From: a virus | Direction: 5' to 3' (one strand) | IMG/VR virus record: IMGVR_UViG_3300023239_000006 | Span: 62,001-126,000 of that record | DNA: 64,000 bases | Shown: positions 43,571-52,858 of the stretch, piece after piece | Numbering within the stretch: the first letter of the stretch is position 1 | How the letters are laid out: each line of letters starts with the position of its first letter | Notes under the pieces: generated by a model | Told to the model about the DNA's origin: nothing | What the model saw: only the letters and a program-made list of their open reading frames with translations | Database searches by the model: none | Program-made: the position numbers and the translations under genes

Positions 43571-44448
43571 GAATAGTTGAATTTGATATTATTTTTCTAA
43601 GTTATGATGAGCCTAATGCAGATTTGCATTACGCAGATTTATGCAATAAAGCACCATGGGCTAAACGTGTACATGGAGTTAAAGGCAGTGACACTGCTCA
43701 TAAAGCAGCAGCTGAGTTAAGCGATACTGATTGGTTCATTACAGTTGATGCAGACAATATGGTAGATCCTAAATTCTTTGATCTAGAACTAGACATGAGC
43801 GATCCTAAGATACAAGTCTACGGATGGTGTGCTAGAAATTCTATCAACGGTTTACGTTATGGTAACGGCGGCCTAAAGATTTGGAAAAAAGAGTTTGTGT
43901 TAAACATGCGCACACACGAAGCAGCAGAAAGCGATCGTGCCCAAGTTGATTTTTGTTGGGAAGATGGATACAAGAACTTTCCAAAGATCTATAGTGACAG
44001 CATTATTACAGGATCGCCTTTTCAAGCGTGGAGAGCAGGGTTTCGTGAAGGTGTTAAAATGACTCTGCTTGACGGCGAAAAAGTGCCAGCACAAGAAATA
44101 CAAGAACGTATTTGGTGGCATAATATTCATAGACTGCGTATGTGGTCGACTGTAGGTATGCACGAAGAACACGGTGCCTATGCAATCCTTGGCACACGTA
44201 TGGGAACATACATGACTAACTGTACAGATTGGAACTATGTAGATGTTAGAGACTTCGAGCTATTAAAAGATATCTACGAAGAAAAAGTTAACCACATCGA
44301 CGTCGAAGCCGATGCACAAGTGCTAGGTGAAAAGATTAAACAAGAGCTAGGTCTTAAGTGGCCTTGGTTAAATGCAGAACAGAGTAAGTACACATTAGCG
44401 CTTTATGATGAAACAATTAATTTAGGCTTAACTTATTACCGACAATGA
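43567..44448 (+). CDS. GT-A-like glycosyltransferase (DADN motif)
   Basis: 293 residues. DIIFLSYDEPNAD and HGVKGSDTAHKAA at the start and WFITVDADNMVDP near 60 (D-x-D-type) match a phage family annotated as glycosyltransferases. The centre has LRYGNGGLKIWKK, where the sugar nucleotide may be held. The C-terminus is helical. The next gene is a shorter paralogue. Overlap of four bases at each side. Function by family; acceptor unknown. Confidence 0.6.
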   Translation: MRIVEFDIIFLSYDEPNADLHYADLCNKAPWAKRVHGVKGSDTAHKAAAELSDTDWFITVDADNMVDPKFFDLELDMSDPKIQVYGWCARNSINGLRYGNGGLKIWKKEFVLNMRTHEAAESDRAQVDFCWEDGYKNFPKIYSDSIITGSPFQAWRAGFREGVKMTLLDGEKVPAQEIQERIWWHNIHRLRMWSTVGMHEEHGAYAILGTRMGTYMTNCTDWNYVDVRDFELLKDIYEEKVNHIDVEADAQVLGEKIKQELGLKWPWLNAEQSKYTLALYDETINLGLTYYRQ

Positions 44449-45113
44449 AATACGATATAATCTTCATTAGTTACAGTGAGCCTAACGCGGACGAAAACTT
44501 TAATAAACTAAAGGCAAGATTTCCCTACGCTCAACGAGTTAGCGGAGTTACAGGAATACACCAGGCACACATTGCAGCAGCTAGGAAAGCCTTTACTAAG
44601 ATGTTTTGGGTAGTTGACGGCGATGCTGTAATTGTAGACACATTCAACTTTAATTATGTAGTAAGCAAATACGATCTAGAATGTGTACATGTTTGGCGCA
44701 GCCAAAATCCAGTTAATGGACTAGAATACGGATACGGCGGAGTTAAACTACTTCCTAAGAAGTTGACTATGACTATGGACTTAGCTAGACCTGACATGAC
44801 AACAAGCATTAGTCCGCTGTTTAAGGCCATGGAAGAGATCAGTAACATTACTGCATTTAACACTGATCCTTTTAACAGTTGGAAAAGTGCATTTAGAGAA
44901 TGTTGTAAATTATCTAGTCGCGTTATTGATAGACAAGACGATACTGAAACTCAACAACGATTAAACACCTGGTGTACAGTTGGCACAGACATCGATGTAC
45001 TTGCAGGAGCAATTGCTGGCCGCAAGTACGGTGAAGAAAATAAATTAGATGTAGAAGCATTAAAAAAGATTAATAATTTTAAATGGTTAGAGGAACAGTT
45101 CTATGGACGATAA
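44445..45113 (+). CDS. GT-A-like glycosyltransferase, short paralogue
   Basis: 222 residues aligning with the preceding protein over its whole length: DIIFISYSEPNAD, SGVTGIHQAHIAAA, MFWVVDGDAVIVD (D-G-D metal motif) and YGYGGVKLLPKK. It lacks the last about 70 residues of its neighbour. The next gene overlaps it by 11 bases with its own AGAGGA site, giving tight coupling with the radical SAM enzyme. Confidence 0.6.
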   Translation: MKYDIIFISYSEPNADENFNKLKARFPYAQRVSGVTGIHQAHIAAARKAFTKMFWVVDGDAVIVDTFNFNYVVSKYDLECVHVWRSQNPVNGLEYGYGGVKLLPKKLTMTMDLARPDMTTSISPLFKAMEEISNITAFNTDPFNSWKSAFRECCKLSSRVIDRQDDTETQQRLNTWCTVGTDIDVLAGAIAGRKYGEENKLDVEALKKINNFKWLEEQFYGR

Positions 45114-46470
45114 ACAACGCATACAAAAATTCATTCCCATAATGAAAGAAGTTAGTCCAACTTTCTGTTTGGCCAAATGGCATCACACTACTATCTATTT
45201 GCAAACGGGAGAAACACACAGTTGCTACCATCCTGCACCTCACAAAATTCCTTTGGCTGAAATTGCACTAGACCCAAGCGCATTACATAATACTAAAGAA
45301 AAAATTAGTGAACGTGCTGAAATGATTGCAGGCAAAAAGCCTAGTGGTTGCAATTATTGCTGGAACATTGAAGCAATGGGGGAGGATTATATTAGCGATC
45401 GCAAGGAGCGTAACGCAAGTATCTATACTGAGGAAAGACTCGGAGCTATAAAAGCTAATCCTCTAGCTCCTGTAAATCCACAATACATTGAGGTAAGTTT
45501 TGGTAATGAATGCAATTTCAAATGCGGATACTGCCATCCTAAGCATAGCAGTGCATACCACAAAGAGATCAAAGATTTTGGACCGTATGATATGGTTAAA
45601 AATCACCGCAATGATATTAACTGGTTCACTGTCTATGAAGAAGATACTAATCCCTACGTAGAAGCATGGTGGAAGTGGTGGCCCGAGGTTAGTAAGACCT
45701 TAACAATATTACGAATTACTGGCGGCGAACCGCTATTACAAAAATCAACTTGGAGACTCTTAGATGAGCTTGATAATAATCCTAAACCTAATCTCGAGCT
45801 TAATATTAATAGCAACTTCGGAGTTAAGACGATACTTATCGATCGATTAGTAGAAAAGGTAAATGCTCTCTTAGCTAAAGGTGCAATTAAAGACTTTAAG
45901 ATTTTTACTAGCATGGATACATGGGGACCGCAAGCGGAATACATACGCACAGGGCTAGATTTAACTGTTTGGGAAAAGAACTTAGATACATATCTAACTA
46001 AGACCACGTTACCGGTTACATTTATGTGTACCTTTAATATTCTAACAGTAACAAACTTCCAAAGTTTACTAGAAAAGATCTTAGAATGGCGTGTTAAGTA
46101 TAATGGCTTTGATCAGAACAAATGGCAGCGTATACGCTTTGACACTCCGTTCTTAAAAGAGCCATTACAATACGACATGAATTTATTGCCTAAAGATGAG
46201 TTTATGCCTTACATGCAAAGACATCTAGACTTCATTCTAGCCAATCTAGACGATAAAAACCGTAGCAAATTCAACGACTTAGAGTATGAAAAATTCCTAA
46301 GAGTAGTAAAATACATGGAATCAGCTATCTATACCCCAGAAAAACTAAAAGAAGGCAAACGAGACTTCTTTAATTGGTTTACAGAATACGACCGCAGACG
46401 CGGTACTAATTTCTTAGAAACATTTCCAGAATTGGAAAACTTCTATTTTGATTGCGGACAAACAGAATAA
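45103..46470 (+). CDS. Radical SAM enzyme, twitch/SPASM-like
   Basis: 455 residues. The radical SAM cluster motif CNFKCGYC (C-x3-C-x2-C) is near residue 137, followed by the SAM-binding GGEP in ILRITGGEPLL near 206. Extra cysteines at the N-terminus (THSCYH, SGCNYCW) and at the C-terminus (YFDCG) may hold auxiliary clusters. Such enzymes modify peptides, sugars or nucleotides. Its place between transferases and a sugar-nucleotide dehydratase suggests sugar or protein modification, but the substrate is unknown. A similar phage family with a 'twitch' domain occurs in marine T4-like genomes. Confidence 0.75.
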   Translation: MDDKQRIQKFIPIMKEVSPTFCLAKWHHTTIYLQTGETHSCYHPAPHKIPLAEIALDPSALHNTKEKISERAEMIAGKKPSGCNYCWNIEAMGEDYISDRKERNASIYTEERLGAIKANPLAPVNPQYIEVSFGNECNFKCGYCHPKHSSAYHKEIKDFGPYDMVKNHRNDINWFTVYEEDTNPYVEAWWKWWPEVSKTLTILRITGGEPLLQKSTWRLLDELDNNPKPNLELNINSNFGVKTILIDRLVEKVNALLAKGAIKDFKIFTSMDTWGPQAEYIRTGLDLTVWEKNLDTYLTKTTLPVTFMCTFNILTVTNFQSLLEKILEWRVKYNGFDQNKWQRIRFDTPFLKEPLQYDMNLLPKDEFMPYMQRHLDFILANLDDKNRSKFNDLEYEKFLRVVKYMESAIYTPEKLKEGKRDFFNWFTEYDRRRGTNFLETFPELENFYFDCGQTE

Positions 46471-46477
46471 GGACACT

Positions 46478-47503
46478 ATGAGCAAAACAATTTTAATTAC
46501 AGGCGGCGCCGGGTTTATAGCTCACCATTTAGTTGATAAAATTTTAACCGAAACTGATTGGAAAATAGTAACCCTTGATCGATTAGATTATAGTGGCAAT
46601 TTAAATAGATTGAACGAAGTAGTAATGGCTCACCCGGCAATCGAGCGCAAACGTGTACGGGTAGTTCATCACGATCTAAAGGCAGAACTAAATTCTCAAA
46701 TTAGATCAATGATTGGAAAAGTTGATTTAATAGCGCACCTTGCAGCAGGCAGTCACGTCGACCGATCTATTGCGTATCCTATGGAATTCGTACAAGATAA
46801 TATAGTGGGCACTGTTAATCTAATGGACTATGCTCGTAATTTAGATAGTTTAGATCTATTTGCATATTTTTCAACAGATGAAATTTTTGGTCCAGCACCT
46901 GTTGGAGTTAGCTACAAAGAAAATGACAGATATAACAGCACCAATCCTTACAGTGCTAGCAAAGCTGCCGCAGAAGAAATGGTAGTTGCATACGAGAATA
47001 CCTACGGCCTTCCAGCAATTGTTACCCACACTATGAATGTATTTGGGGAAAGACAACATCCTGAAAAGTATATTCCTATGTGTATCAGAGGTGTTCGAGA
47101 TAACGAAAAAATTACAGTACATGCTAACGCAGAAAAAACAATTGCCGGATCAAGGCATTACATACATGCTCGAGACGTTGCAGATGCATTGATGTTTTTA
47201 TATCATACTGACCTTAGTAAATTAGAACCAGACTACGGTGGCGCAAAATGTCAAAAATTCAATATTGTAGGATCTACAGAGATTGACAATTTAAAATTAG
47301 CACAGTTTATTGCAGATGTCCAAGAAAAACCGCTCAACTACGAAATGTGTGATTTCCACACTAGTCGACCTGGCCACGATTTGCGATATGCACTAGATGG
47401 TAATAAGATGAAACAGTTAGGATGGGAACCTCAGCCTGCATATAAAAGATTAGAAGAAGTAATACATTGGACATTAAAAAACAATAGATGGCTAATAGTT
47501 TAA
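46478..47503 (+). CDS. NAD-dependent epimerase/dehydratase, RmlB-like
   Basis: 341 residues of the extended short-chain dehydrogenase family. Visible are TGGAGFIA (NAD-binding glycine motif), HLAAGSHVDRSI as in dTDP-glucose 4,6-dehydratase, YFSTDEIFG (catalytic Thr/Asp/Glu) and the YSASKAA Y-x3-K pair. It probably makes a 4-keto-6-deoxy sugar nucleotide or related donor for the nearby transferases. ATG 46478 is chosen because AAGGA lies directly upstream; an in-frame TTG at 46448 would overlap the radical SAM gene and precede the conserved N-terminus by ten residues. Confidence 0.85.
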   Translation: MSKTILITGGAGFIAHHLVDKILTETDWKIVTLDRLDYSGNLNRLNEVVMAHPAIERKRVRVVHHDLKAELNSQIRSMIGKVDLIAHLAAGSHVDRSIAYPMEFVQDNIVGTVNLMDYARNLDSLDLFAYFSTDEIFGPAPVGVSYKENDRYNSTNPYSASKAAAEEMVVAYENTYGLPAIVTHTMNVFGERQHPEKYIPMCIRGVRDNEKITVHANAEKTIAGSRHYIHARDVADALMFLYHTDLSKLEPDYGGAKCQKFNIVGSTEIDNLKLAQFIADVQEKPLNYEMCDFHTSRPGHDLRYALDGNKMKQLGWEPQPAYKRLEEVIHWTLKNNRWLIV

Positions 47504-48276
47504 TTAATATTAATAATTTATCAACAGCATTTGATAATTTTCATAAAGAAAAATATTCACACTGTGTAATTGATAATTTTTTAAATGAAGATGTTGCTAC
47601 CCAGATAGCAGCAGATTTTCTTGCGTATGATTCTGGATTATTTAACGGCAACTATGATAATCAAATTGAACTGAAGCGTACTTGTAATATATGGGATAGA
47701 TTCCCTGCGAGTATCTACCAACTAATAACATATCTTAATTCACCTACATTTATAGACGTACTATTGACATACACAGATTGCGGCACGCTATATTCTGATC
47801 CAGGAATCCACGGAGGTGGCTTACATTCTCATCCAGATGGCGGTAAACTAAATCCGCATCTTGATTATAATCTTCATCCTAAATTAGGCCTACAGAGAAA
47901 GTACAATCTTCTTATCTACCTTACTCCTGATTGGCAACTAGAATGGGGAGGAGATTTTGGCATATGGGGAAGTGATGGCACTGCTCCCACTCATCTAATT
48001 AAACAAATATCTCCTATCTTTAATAGAGCAATTTTCTTTGATACTTCCCAGTCGTTCTGGCACGGACTAGCAACTACTGTTTCATGCCCACTAAATATAT
48101 CAAGAAACAGTCTAGCAATATATTACCTAACAGATCCGCCAACTGACACCAATACTCGAAACAGAGCACTTTTTTCTCCTACTTCGGATCAAAAAAATAA
48201 TCTTGAAGTATTAGACTTAATAAAGAGGCGAAGCATTACTAATGGCAATAATGTAGAACAGTGGAATAGATTATGA
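47488..48276 (+). CDS. 2-oxoglutarate/Fe(II)-dependent oxygenase
   Basis: 262 residues of the prolyl-4-hydroxylase-like class. The iron ligands appear as H-x-D in LNPHLDYN, the distal histidine in SFWHGLAT and the 2-oxoglutarate-binding Arg in ISRNSLAIYYL. HSHPDGG just before the HxD motif is typical of phage members. Similar oxygenases often sit in phage glycan or fibre clusters. Substrate could be a sugar, a protein side chain or a lipid; not decidable from sequence. Confidence 0.8.
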   Translation: MANSLININNLSTAFDNFHKEKYSHCVIDNFLNEDVATQIAADFLAYDSGLFNGNYDNQIELKRTCNIWDRFPASIYQLITYLNSPTFIDVLLTYTDCGTLYSDPGIHGGGLHSHPDGGKLNPHLDYNLHPKLGLQRKYNLLIYLTPDWQLEWGGDFGIWGSDGTAPTHLIKQISPIFNRAIFFDTSQSFWHGLATTVSCPLNISRNSLAIYYLTDPPTDTNTRNRALFSPTSDQKNNLEVLDLIKRRSITNGNNVEQWNRL

Positions 48277-49601
48277 ATTTTCTTTTTGAAAACACTCAAG
48301 AACAAACAAATTTTTTAGAATGTCCAGATGTTAACTCATCAGGTATACGACGATTTACTACTAGTCCGTTTGTATCTTCTTTAATTAGATGGAAAACTAC
48401 AAAGCAGCCTCTGTCCGGTCTTAACAGCATATCTGTAAAAGTAGATTTATCAAAAAATAAAAAATTATATGACAAGTACATTATATCAACCGGAGTAGCA
48501 CATTCACCGTGGGATTGGTGCGGGTATACTGAGCTAAACACGCAGTATGATTCTTATATGTCTGAACGAAAATCAGTATTTGCCTATCTAAGCGAAAAGC
48601 AACTATCAGCAATTCGCAAAAAGAAATGCTACTTACTATTAGATCAATCGCATGAAGGCTATCATACTATTTGGCTGTTTAAGTGGTTTCACGACTGCTG
48701 TTCTCATTACAATATAAACCCAACTCAAGTAATATATGTAACTGGCAATCTTGCAGTTATTGAACAGTATAGTAATTGGTGCAGTGAGAATGTACCCCAA
48801 TCAAAACTATGCGTAATTCCAAATATACAATTTGAAGAATTTATACAAACCGCTGTTGAAAATCAAATAAGAACTCTGCCAACATCTAGTCAACAAGTAG
48901 AATACAAAACAAAAAATATAGAAGACATCAAAGTATACAACGCATTTCAAAAGCGATCACGTCCCCACCGAATCTGGCTGTTCAGCAAGTTATACGAAAA
49001 TCAATTAATGAATGATGGCGTCAATAGCATGAATTCTTTTAGTTATCGTAACTCTCACTATGAAGGTCGAGTGCTTGATCCAGAATTATACAAATCGTTT
49101 ATAAACTTGTTACCTATGTATCCTAGAAACAATCTTGATAGTAAGAATAAAAAAGGATTTGAAGGATCGTTGGGCGACTTGTTTGAACAAGATTTAAATC
49201 AGCAAGAAACATTAGACACTTGGATCAGTGTAGTTAGTGAAGCATCATTTGCTGAAGATACTTGCTTTATAAGTGAAAAAAGTTTTAAGCCAATTGCAGT
49301 CAATCATCCATTTATACTGTATGGAAACAAAAATAGTTTAAAATATTTTAGAGAGCTAGGATATAAAACATTTGGTGAATTTATTGATGAGTCTTATGAT
49401 AGTTTAGAATCTTGGGATAGACTAGATGCAATTATAAAAATAATACAAAATATTAAAGCAATGTCTTCCGATGAAAAATTAAAATGGTTCATATCAATGC
49501 AGCCTATTTTAGATCATAATTTTAAAACCTTAGAAGAAAATACAAGAAAGCGATTACCAAGTTCTATAACTTTATTGCACAACTATTTTCTTGGAAACTA
49601 A
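48273..49601 (+). CDS. Transferase-like protein, possible GT-B glycosyltransferase
   Basis: 442 residues. Residues 340-385 show the C-terminal half-signature of GT-B-like or exostosin-like transferases (FISEKSFKPIAVNHPFILYG, then KYFRELGYKTFGEF). The N-terminal half has a CYLLLDQSHEGYH stretch and no clear nucleotide-binding loop. Start overlaps the previous stop. It is probably another sugar transferase, but other activities cannot be excluded. Confidence 0.4.
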   Translation: MNFLFENTQEQTNFLECPDVNSSGIRRFTTSPFVSSLIRWKTTKQPLSGLNSISVKVDLSKNKKLYDKYIISTGVAHSPWDWCGYTELNTQYDSYMSERKSVFAYLSEKQLSAIRKKKCYLLLDQSHEGYHTIWLFKWFHDCCSHYNINPTQVIYVTGNLAVIEQYSNWCSENVPQSKLCVIPNIQFEEFIQTAVENQIRTLPTSSQQVEYKTKNIEDIKVYNAFQKRSRPHRIWLFSKLYENQLMNDGVNSMNSFSYRNSHYEGRVLDPELYKSFINLLPMYPRNNLDSKNKKGFEGSLGDLFEQDLNQQETLDTWISVVSEASFAEDTCFISEKSFKPIAVNHPFILYGNKNSLKYFRELGYKTFGEFIDESYDSLESWDRLDAIIKIIQNIKAMSSDEKLKWFISMQPILDHNFKTLEENTRKRLPSSITLLHNYFLGN

Positions 49602-49603
49602 TA

Positions 49604-50632
49604 ATGTACAATAAACAAATTATCGAAATCAATACTGATCTCAAAAGAACACGTAAAGCTATCATTAGCTTAGGATGCTCTTTTGTTGAAGGTCAAGGCG
49701 CAGTTAATCAAGAAATTTATGACAACTATGAATGGAGTATGACAAAGACCGGAATTCCTATGAGTCCTATCTTAACTGCTAGTCAACAAACTACTTTGCT
49801 TTCTAATCATCCTGAATTGTTACTAGAAACTGGAGGTATAAATTGGACATTTATGGAATATCAAAATGCATTTGTTAATATACTATGCAAAAAATATTTT
49901 GATGCAGGCTATACTCCCATTAATTTTGGTCTAAGAGGTAAGGGTAATCGAGCTTCAATTAAAAGTTTGTATTTTCATCCTCAACTAAATTGGCAGGACA
50001 TTGACGAGTTGATAGTTATATATGTGCCAAGCGGCCCTGAACGTTTTGATTTTGTAAGTGACGAATTCAATGAACACCAGCAGTTTCAATGTGCTTGGCC
50101 TTGGTATGAAGATCAAGAAAAAAGCCCTCGGAAGACACTGTGGAAAGGATACGGTACTGCAATATACAGCGAAAAGTCAGCAATGCTAGAGCAAATATCA
50201 AATGTTATTGAATTGGAAAACTGGTGTAAACTAAAAAACGCAAAATTAATAATTACTCCTGGATTTGATAGATCGTATAAAAAAGAAAGATTTAACGAAA
50301 TTATTCAAAATACAGTAGAGAGGAATCATCTCCAACAAACTACAAAGTATACAGACTATGCACATGACAAAAAAACAACTAGACGATCTGTTGCTGACCA
50401 AACAATATTTAACGCAATTGTAGAGCAATGGCCATGGGACAAAATGTTTGTTCCGCAGGGCTGCAACACATTTATGGACTTATGCCTAAAGCAAGAAGGG
50501 CTAGAACACACTGGTTACTGGGACTACAATGGCAAGGGAACTCCTAATTATTGGATAACCAAATGCTGTCATCCTAGTGCAAAGGGGCACGATCTATTTG
50601 CACAAGAACTTTTTAAATTCATTACGGCGTAA
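49604..50632 (+). CDS. SGNH-type hydrolase or acyltransferase, first of a pair
   Basis: 342 residues. Block I with nucleophile Ser is seen as ISLGCSFVEGQG (residue 25), block II glycine/Asn as FGLRGKGNRAS and block V as CCHPSAKGHDL, where the catalytic His follows. SGNH enzymes remove or add acyl groups, commonly acetyl on sugars. Its place after the transferases suggests O-acetylation or deacetylation of the glycan. The next gene is a second SGNH protein. The start follows the preceding stop by two bases. Confidence 0.6.
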   Translation: MYNKQIIEINTDLKRTRKAIISLGCSFVEGQGAVNQEIYDNYEWSMTKTGIPMSPILTASQQTTLLSNHPELLLETGGINWTFMEYQNAFVNILCKKYFDAGYTPINFGLRGKGNRASIKSLYFHPQLNWQDIDELIVIYVPSGPERFDFVSDEFNEHQQFQCAWPWYEDQEKSPRKTLWKGYGTAIYSEKSAMLEQISNVIELENWCKLKNAKLIITPGFDRSYKKERFNEIIQNTVERNHLQQTTKYTDYAHDKKTTRRSVADQTIFNAIVEQWPWDKMFVPQGCNTFMDLCLKQEGLEHTGYWDYNGKGTPNYWITKCCHPSAKGHDLFAQELFKFITA

Positions 50633-50633
50633 T

Positions 50634-51419
50634 ATGTATAAGTTGCTAAATGCAAGCCCGTTGCCTGATTATGTAACTGATTATAAATTTTTAAAATCCT
50701 TAATACTAAATTACGCAGACGATGCAACACCCGGGCACCAAATTTATTCAAATAAGTTTACTTCGTATGATTCGCCTGCCCTGTTTGAGAAAAATTTACA
50801 AACTCAGCCAGATGACTGGCATTATCGATCAAAAGAAGTAACATACGCTTGCAATCTTAATGGTTATAGAGCAGACGAGTGGCATTTAATTGACTGGCAA
50901 AATGCTGTTGTAGTATTTGGATGTTCTTGCACACTAGGAGTAGGGTTAGCTGAGGATGAAACAGTTACTGCTCAATTGTCTAAAATGTTAAATAGACCAG
51001 TGGTTAATATGGGCGCTAGTGCATCTTCTATGCAATTTTCTTTTATAAACTCAACATTACTATCTAAGTATTTTCCAACTCCGTATGCTGTAGTCAACTT
51101 ATGGACAAATATAGATAGATTTACTATTTTTAAAGATTACAAGATAGATCACGCTGGTCCGTGGGACGATACGGCTATGTATAAAGAATATGCAACTAAT
51201 ATCCATCATTCAATGACAGAAGCTAGCTACATATCTATTGCAAGTAGGGAGCTTTGGAAAAATCGGTGCAAGTATTATTCTGCTAGTTTTTTTGACCAAA
51301 CAGCACACTACACAGAAAGTGCATGGATTGAAATTGATAATCAAGCAAGGGATCTAACTCATCCTGGAAGAATATCATCTAAAAAAATGGCTCGATTAAT
51401 TTCTAGAAATATTGCTTAA
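50634..51419 (+). CDS. SGNH-type hydrolase, second of the pair
   Basis: 261 residues with VFGCSCTLGVG (block I Ser), NMGASASS (block II), LWTNIDRF (block III Asn) and ARDLTHPG (block V, D and H). I place the start at ATG 50634, one base after the previous stop; a longer frame from 50577 would overlap it. The stop is shared with the convergent minus-strand gene: the two stop codons overlap at 51416-51419. Probable esterase or acetyltransferase of the same pathway. Confidence 0.55.
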   Translation: MYKLLNASPLPDYVTDYKFLKSLILNYADDATPGHQIYSNKFTSYDSPALFEKNLQTQPDDWHYRSKEVTYACNLNGYRADEWHLIDWQNAVVVFGCSCTLGVGLAEDETVTAQLSKMLNRPVVNMGASASSMQFSFINSTLLSKYFPTPYAVVNLWTNIDRFTIFKDYKIDHAGPWDDTAMYKEYATNIHHSMTEASYISIASRELWKNRCKYYSASFFDQTAHYTESAWIEIDNQARDLTHPGRISSKKMARLISRNIA

Positions 51420-51721
51420 AAAATAGTTTTAGTTGATTTATTAATGTCGGTTTTAAGTCTAACTATATCAACCTTAAACTCTATTTTCACAATCTCGTCT
51501 TTATATTCTCGAAGCGTTTCTACTAATCTAGTAGCAATTGTATCTTGGTCTAAACTGATAGTCTGTTCTTTAATATTAATTTCCCATACTCTGCCGTTAG
51601 CAAACTCTAGATGAACTACATCTAGATAAGCTATAGGCACCGTATTCATATAAAGATCCTCAAAGACTTCTGGCCATTCTTTGACCAGATGTCTTGGAGG
51701 TTTAAACAGCCGACTAGGCAT
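51416..51721 (-). CDS. Conserved small phage protein
   Basis: 101 residues. The N-terminus (LFKPPRHLVKEWPEVFEDL) and PIAYLDVVHLEFANG match small proteins seen in marine T4-like phages; function unknown. It ends head-on into the SGNH gene. Last gene of a short run of minus-strand late genes. Confidence 0.6.
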   Translation of the reverse strand: MPSRLFKPPRHLVKEWPEVFEDLYMNTVPIAYLDVVHLEFANGRVWEINIKEQTISLDQDTIATRLVETLREYKDEIVKIEFKVDIVRLKTDINKSTKTIF

Positions 51722-52358
51722 CTACTGATTCTTTAGCCTTTGTTGTTTTTTTAGCCGGAGGATCTAACTCGTCTGCATCTTTACGTAGCTTGGCTGCTTC
51801 TTTATACATGGCATCTGCTTGACTACGATAACTTTTAGCAATATCTTTATCAGACAATGCTTCGTTTGATACAGCTTGAGCACGTACTGGCGCAGGAATG
51901 TCAGTGTCAACTGCCGGTACAACTTCTTTCTTCGGTTGCTCTCGCAACTTAACTGATGGAGTTGATCCCTTAACGAAGTTACATAGCTCGTCGATTGTGC
52001 AATTCTTTTGCTCTGCAATCAATACATTTAATTGATCCAACGGCATATTATGCTGATTAGTTGGAGTCATAATAACTGAATCAGATGGAACCTTCTGCAT
52101 ACGATTATCAATTTGCATAGCCTGCAACATTGGTCTACCGTCTGGGAAATACTTGACAAACATCTGCTCACCAAATTCAAATGAATCTTGTGCAGGCTCA
52201 GTTTCGACTAGATCCATAATAGCATTATGATATTGATCTGGCAATGTTGCTGTAGGCAACACTAATGACATATGTGATTCGCCTGGCAATGTACGGAAAA
52301 CAACAATAACTTTATTACCGCTGTTTTTCATTTTACCGATGTGTTTTAATGACTGCAT
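51714..52358 (-). CDS. Conserved phage protein, charged C-terminus
   Basis: 214 residues. The N-terminal half has VIVVFRTLPGESHMSLVLPTATLPD and DSFEFGEQMFVKYFPDG; the C-terminal 80 residues are Ala/Lys/Glu-rich, probably coiled (AKSYRSQADAMYKEAAKLR), ending in a Lys-rich tail. No known domain. Overlaps the next gene by eight bases. Confidence 0.6.
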   Translation of the reverse strand: MQSLKHIGKMKNSGNKVIVVFRTLPGESHMSLVLPTATLPDQYHNAIMDLVETEPAQDSFEFGEQMFVKYFPDGRPMLQAMQIDNRMQKVPSDSVIMTPTNQHNMPLDQLNVLIAEQKNCTIDELCNFVKGSTPSVKLREQPKKEVVPAVDTDIPAPVRAQAVSNEALSDKDIAKSYRSQADAMYKEAAKLRKDADELDPPAKKTTKAKESVDA

Positions 52359-52359
52359 A

Positions 52360-52584
52360 TTAAGCCTCCTTTTTGTTTGCTACAGATTCTAAGAATGTGT
52401 TTAACTTATTGAAAGTTTTACCTACCGCTTCTAGCTCTGCTGCTTTAAACGCCCCGCGCTGACTTGCTACTTCTATAATACTCTTTAGTGCAACTAGATC
52501 GCTGATATTAAGATCAGTACTAGATTGTGCTCCTTGAGCTGGCTGTGCTGCAACATCTTCGATTGCTTTAACTTCTTCTGTCAT
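52360..52584 (-). CDS. Conserved small phage protein
   Basis: 74 residues. Pattern: a Gln/Ala-rich start, then ISDLVALKSIIEVASQRGAF and VGKTFNKLNTFLES, a compact helical unit repeated in marine T4-like phages. One base separates it from each neighbour. Unknown role. Confidence 0.6.
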   Translation of the reverse strand: MTEEVKAIEDVAAQPAQGAQSSTDLNISDLVALKSIIEVASQRGAFKAAELEAVGKTFNKLNTFLESVANKKEA

Positions 52585-52585
52585 A

Positions 52586-52858
52586 TTAGGTTCTCCTTAA
52601 ATGTGGACAGGCTAACATAAAGTATGTTAGTTCTTTTTGGTCTTCAAACGCCACAAACGTGGCAGATTTTAATTTTCCGTCTTTATCAATTGCAGGTGAT
52701 CGAACAACACAATATCGTCCTTTCAGTCTAGCATCAACCCAATCAATTAACTCATTATCAAATAGTACCATCTCTCCAATTTTTGTTTTGGCAAAATGTG
52801 GAGGCAATGTGCTTACTCTACGTTGTTTTAAAATAGCAATAGGGTTGAGATTGAACAT
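52586..52858 (-). CDS. Conserved small phage protein
   Basis: 90 residues. Hydrophobic NLNPIAILKQRR start, LFDNELIDWVDARLKGRYCV centre and a C-terminal CPHLRRT. A late promoter lies only 9 nt upstream, so the transcript may start almost at the ATG (see findings). No ribosome-binding site is visible. Unknown function. Confidence 0.55.
   Translation of the reverse strand: MFNLNPIAILKQRRVSTLPPHFAKTKIGEMVLFDNELIDWVDARLKGRYCVVRSPAIDKDGKLKSATFVAFEDQKELTYFMLACPHLRRT

Noticed and set aside
46448-46477. TTG start for the RmlB-like gene
   Set aside because: ATG 46478 has AAGGA upstream and begins at the conserved NAD-binding strand.
41260-49601. Reading the transferases as DNA-glucosylation enzymes
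   Set aside because: They sit in a late operon after the fibres, with dehydratase and SGNH enzymes, which fits virion or surface glycans better.
50577-50633. Longer start for the second SGNH gene
   Set aside because: It would overlap the preceding gene by over 50 bases; ATG 50634 follows the stop directly.
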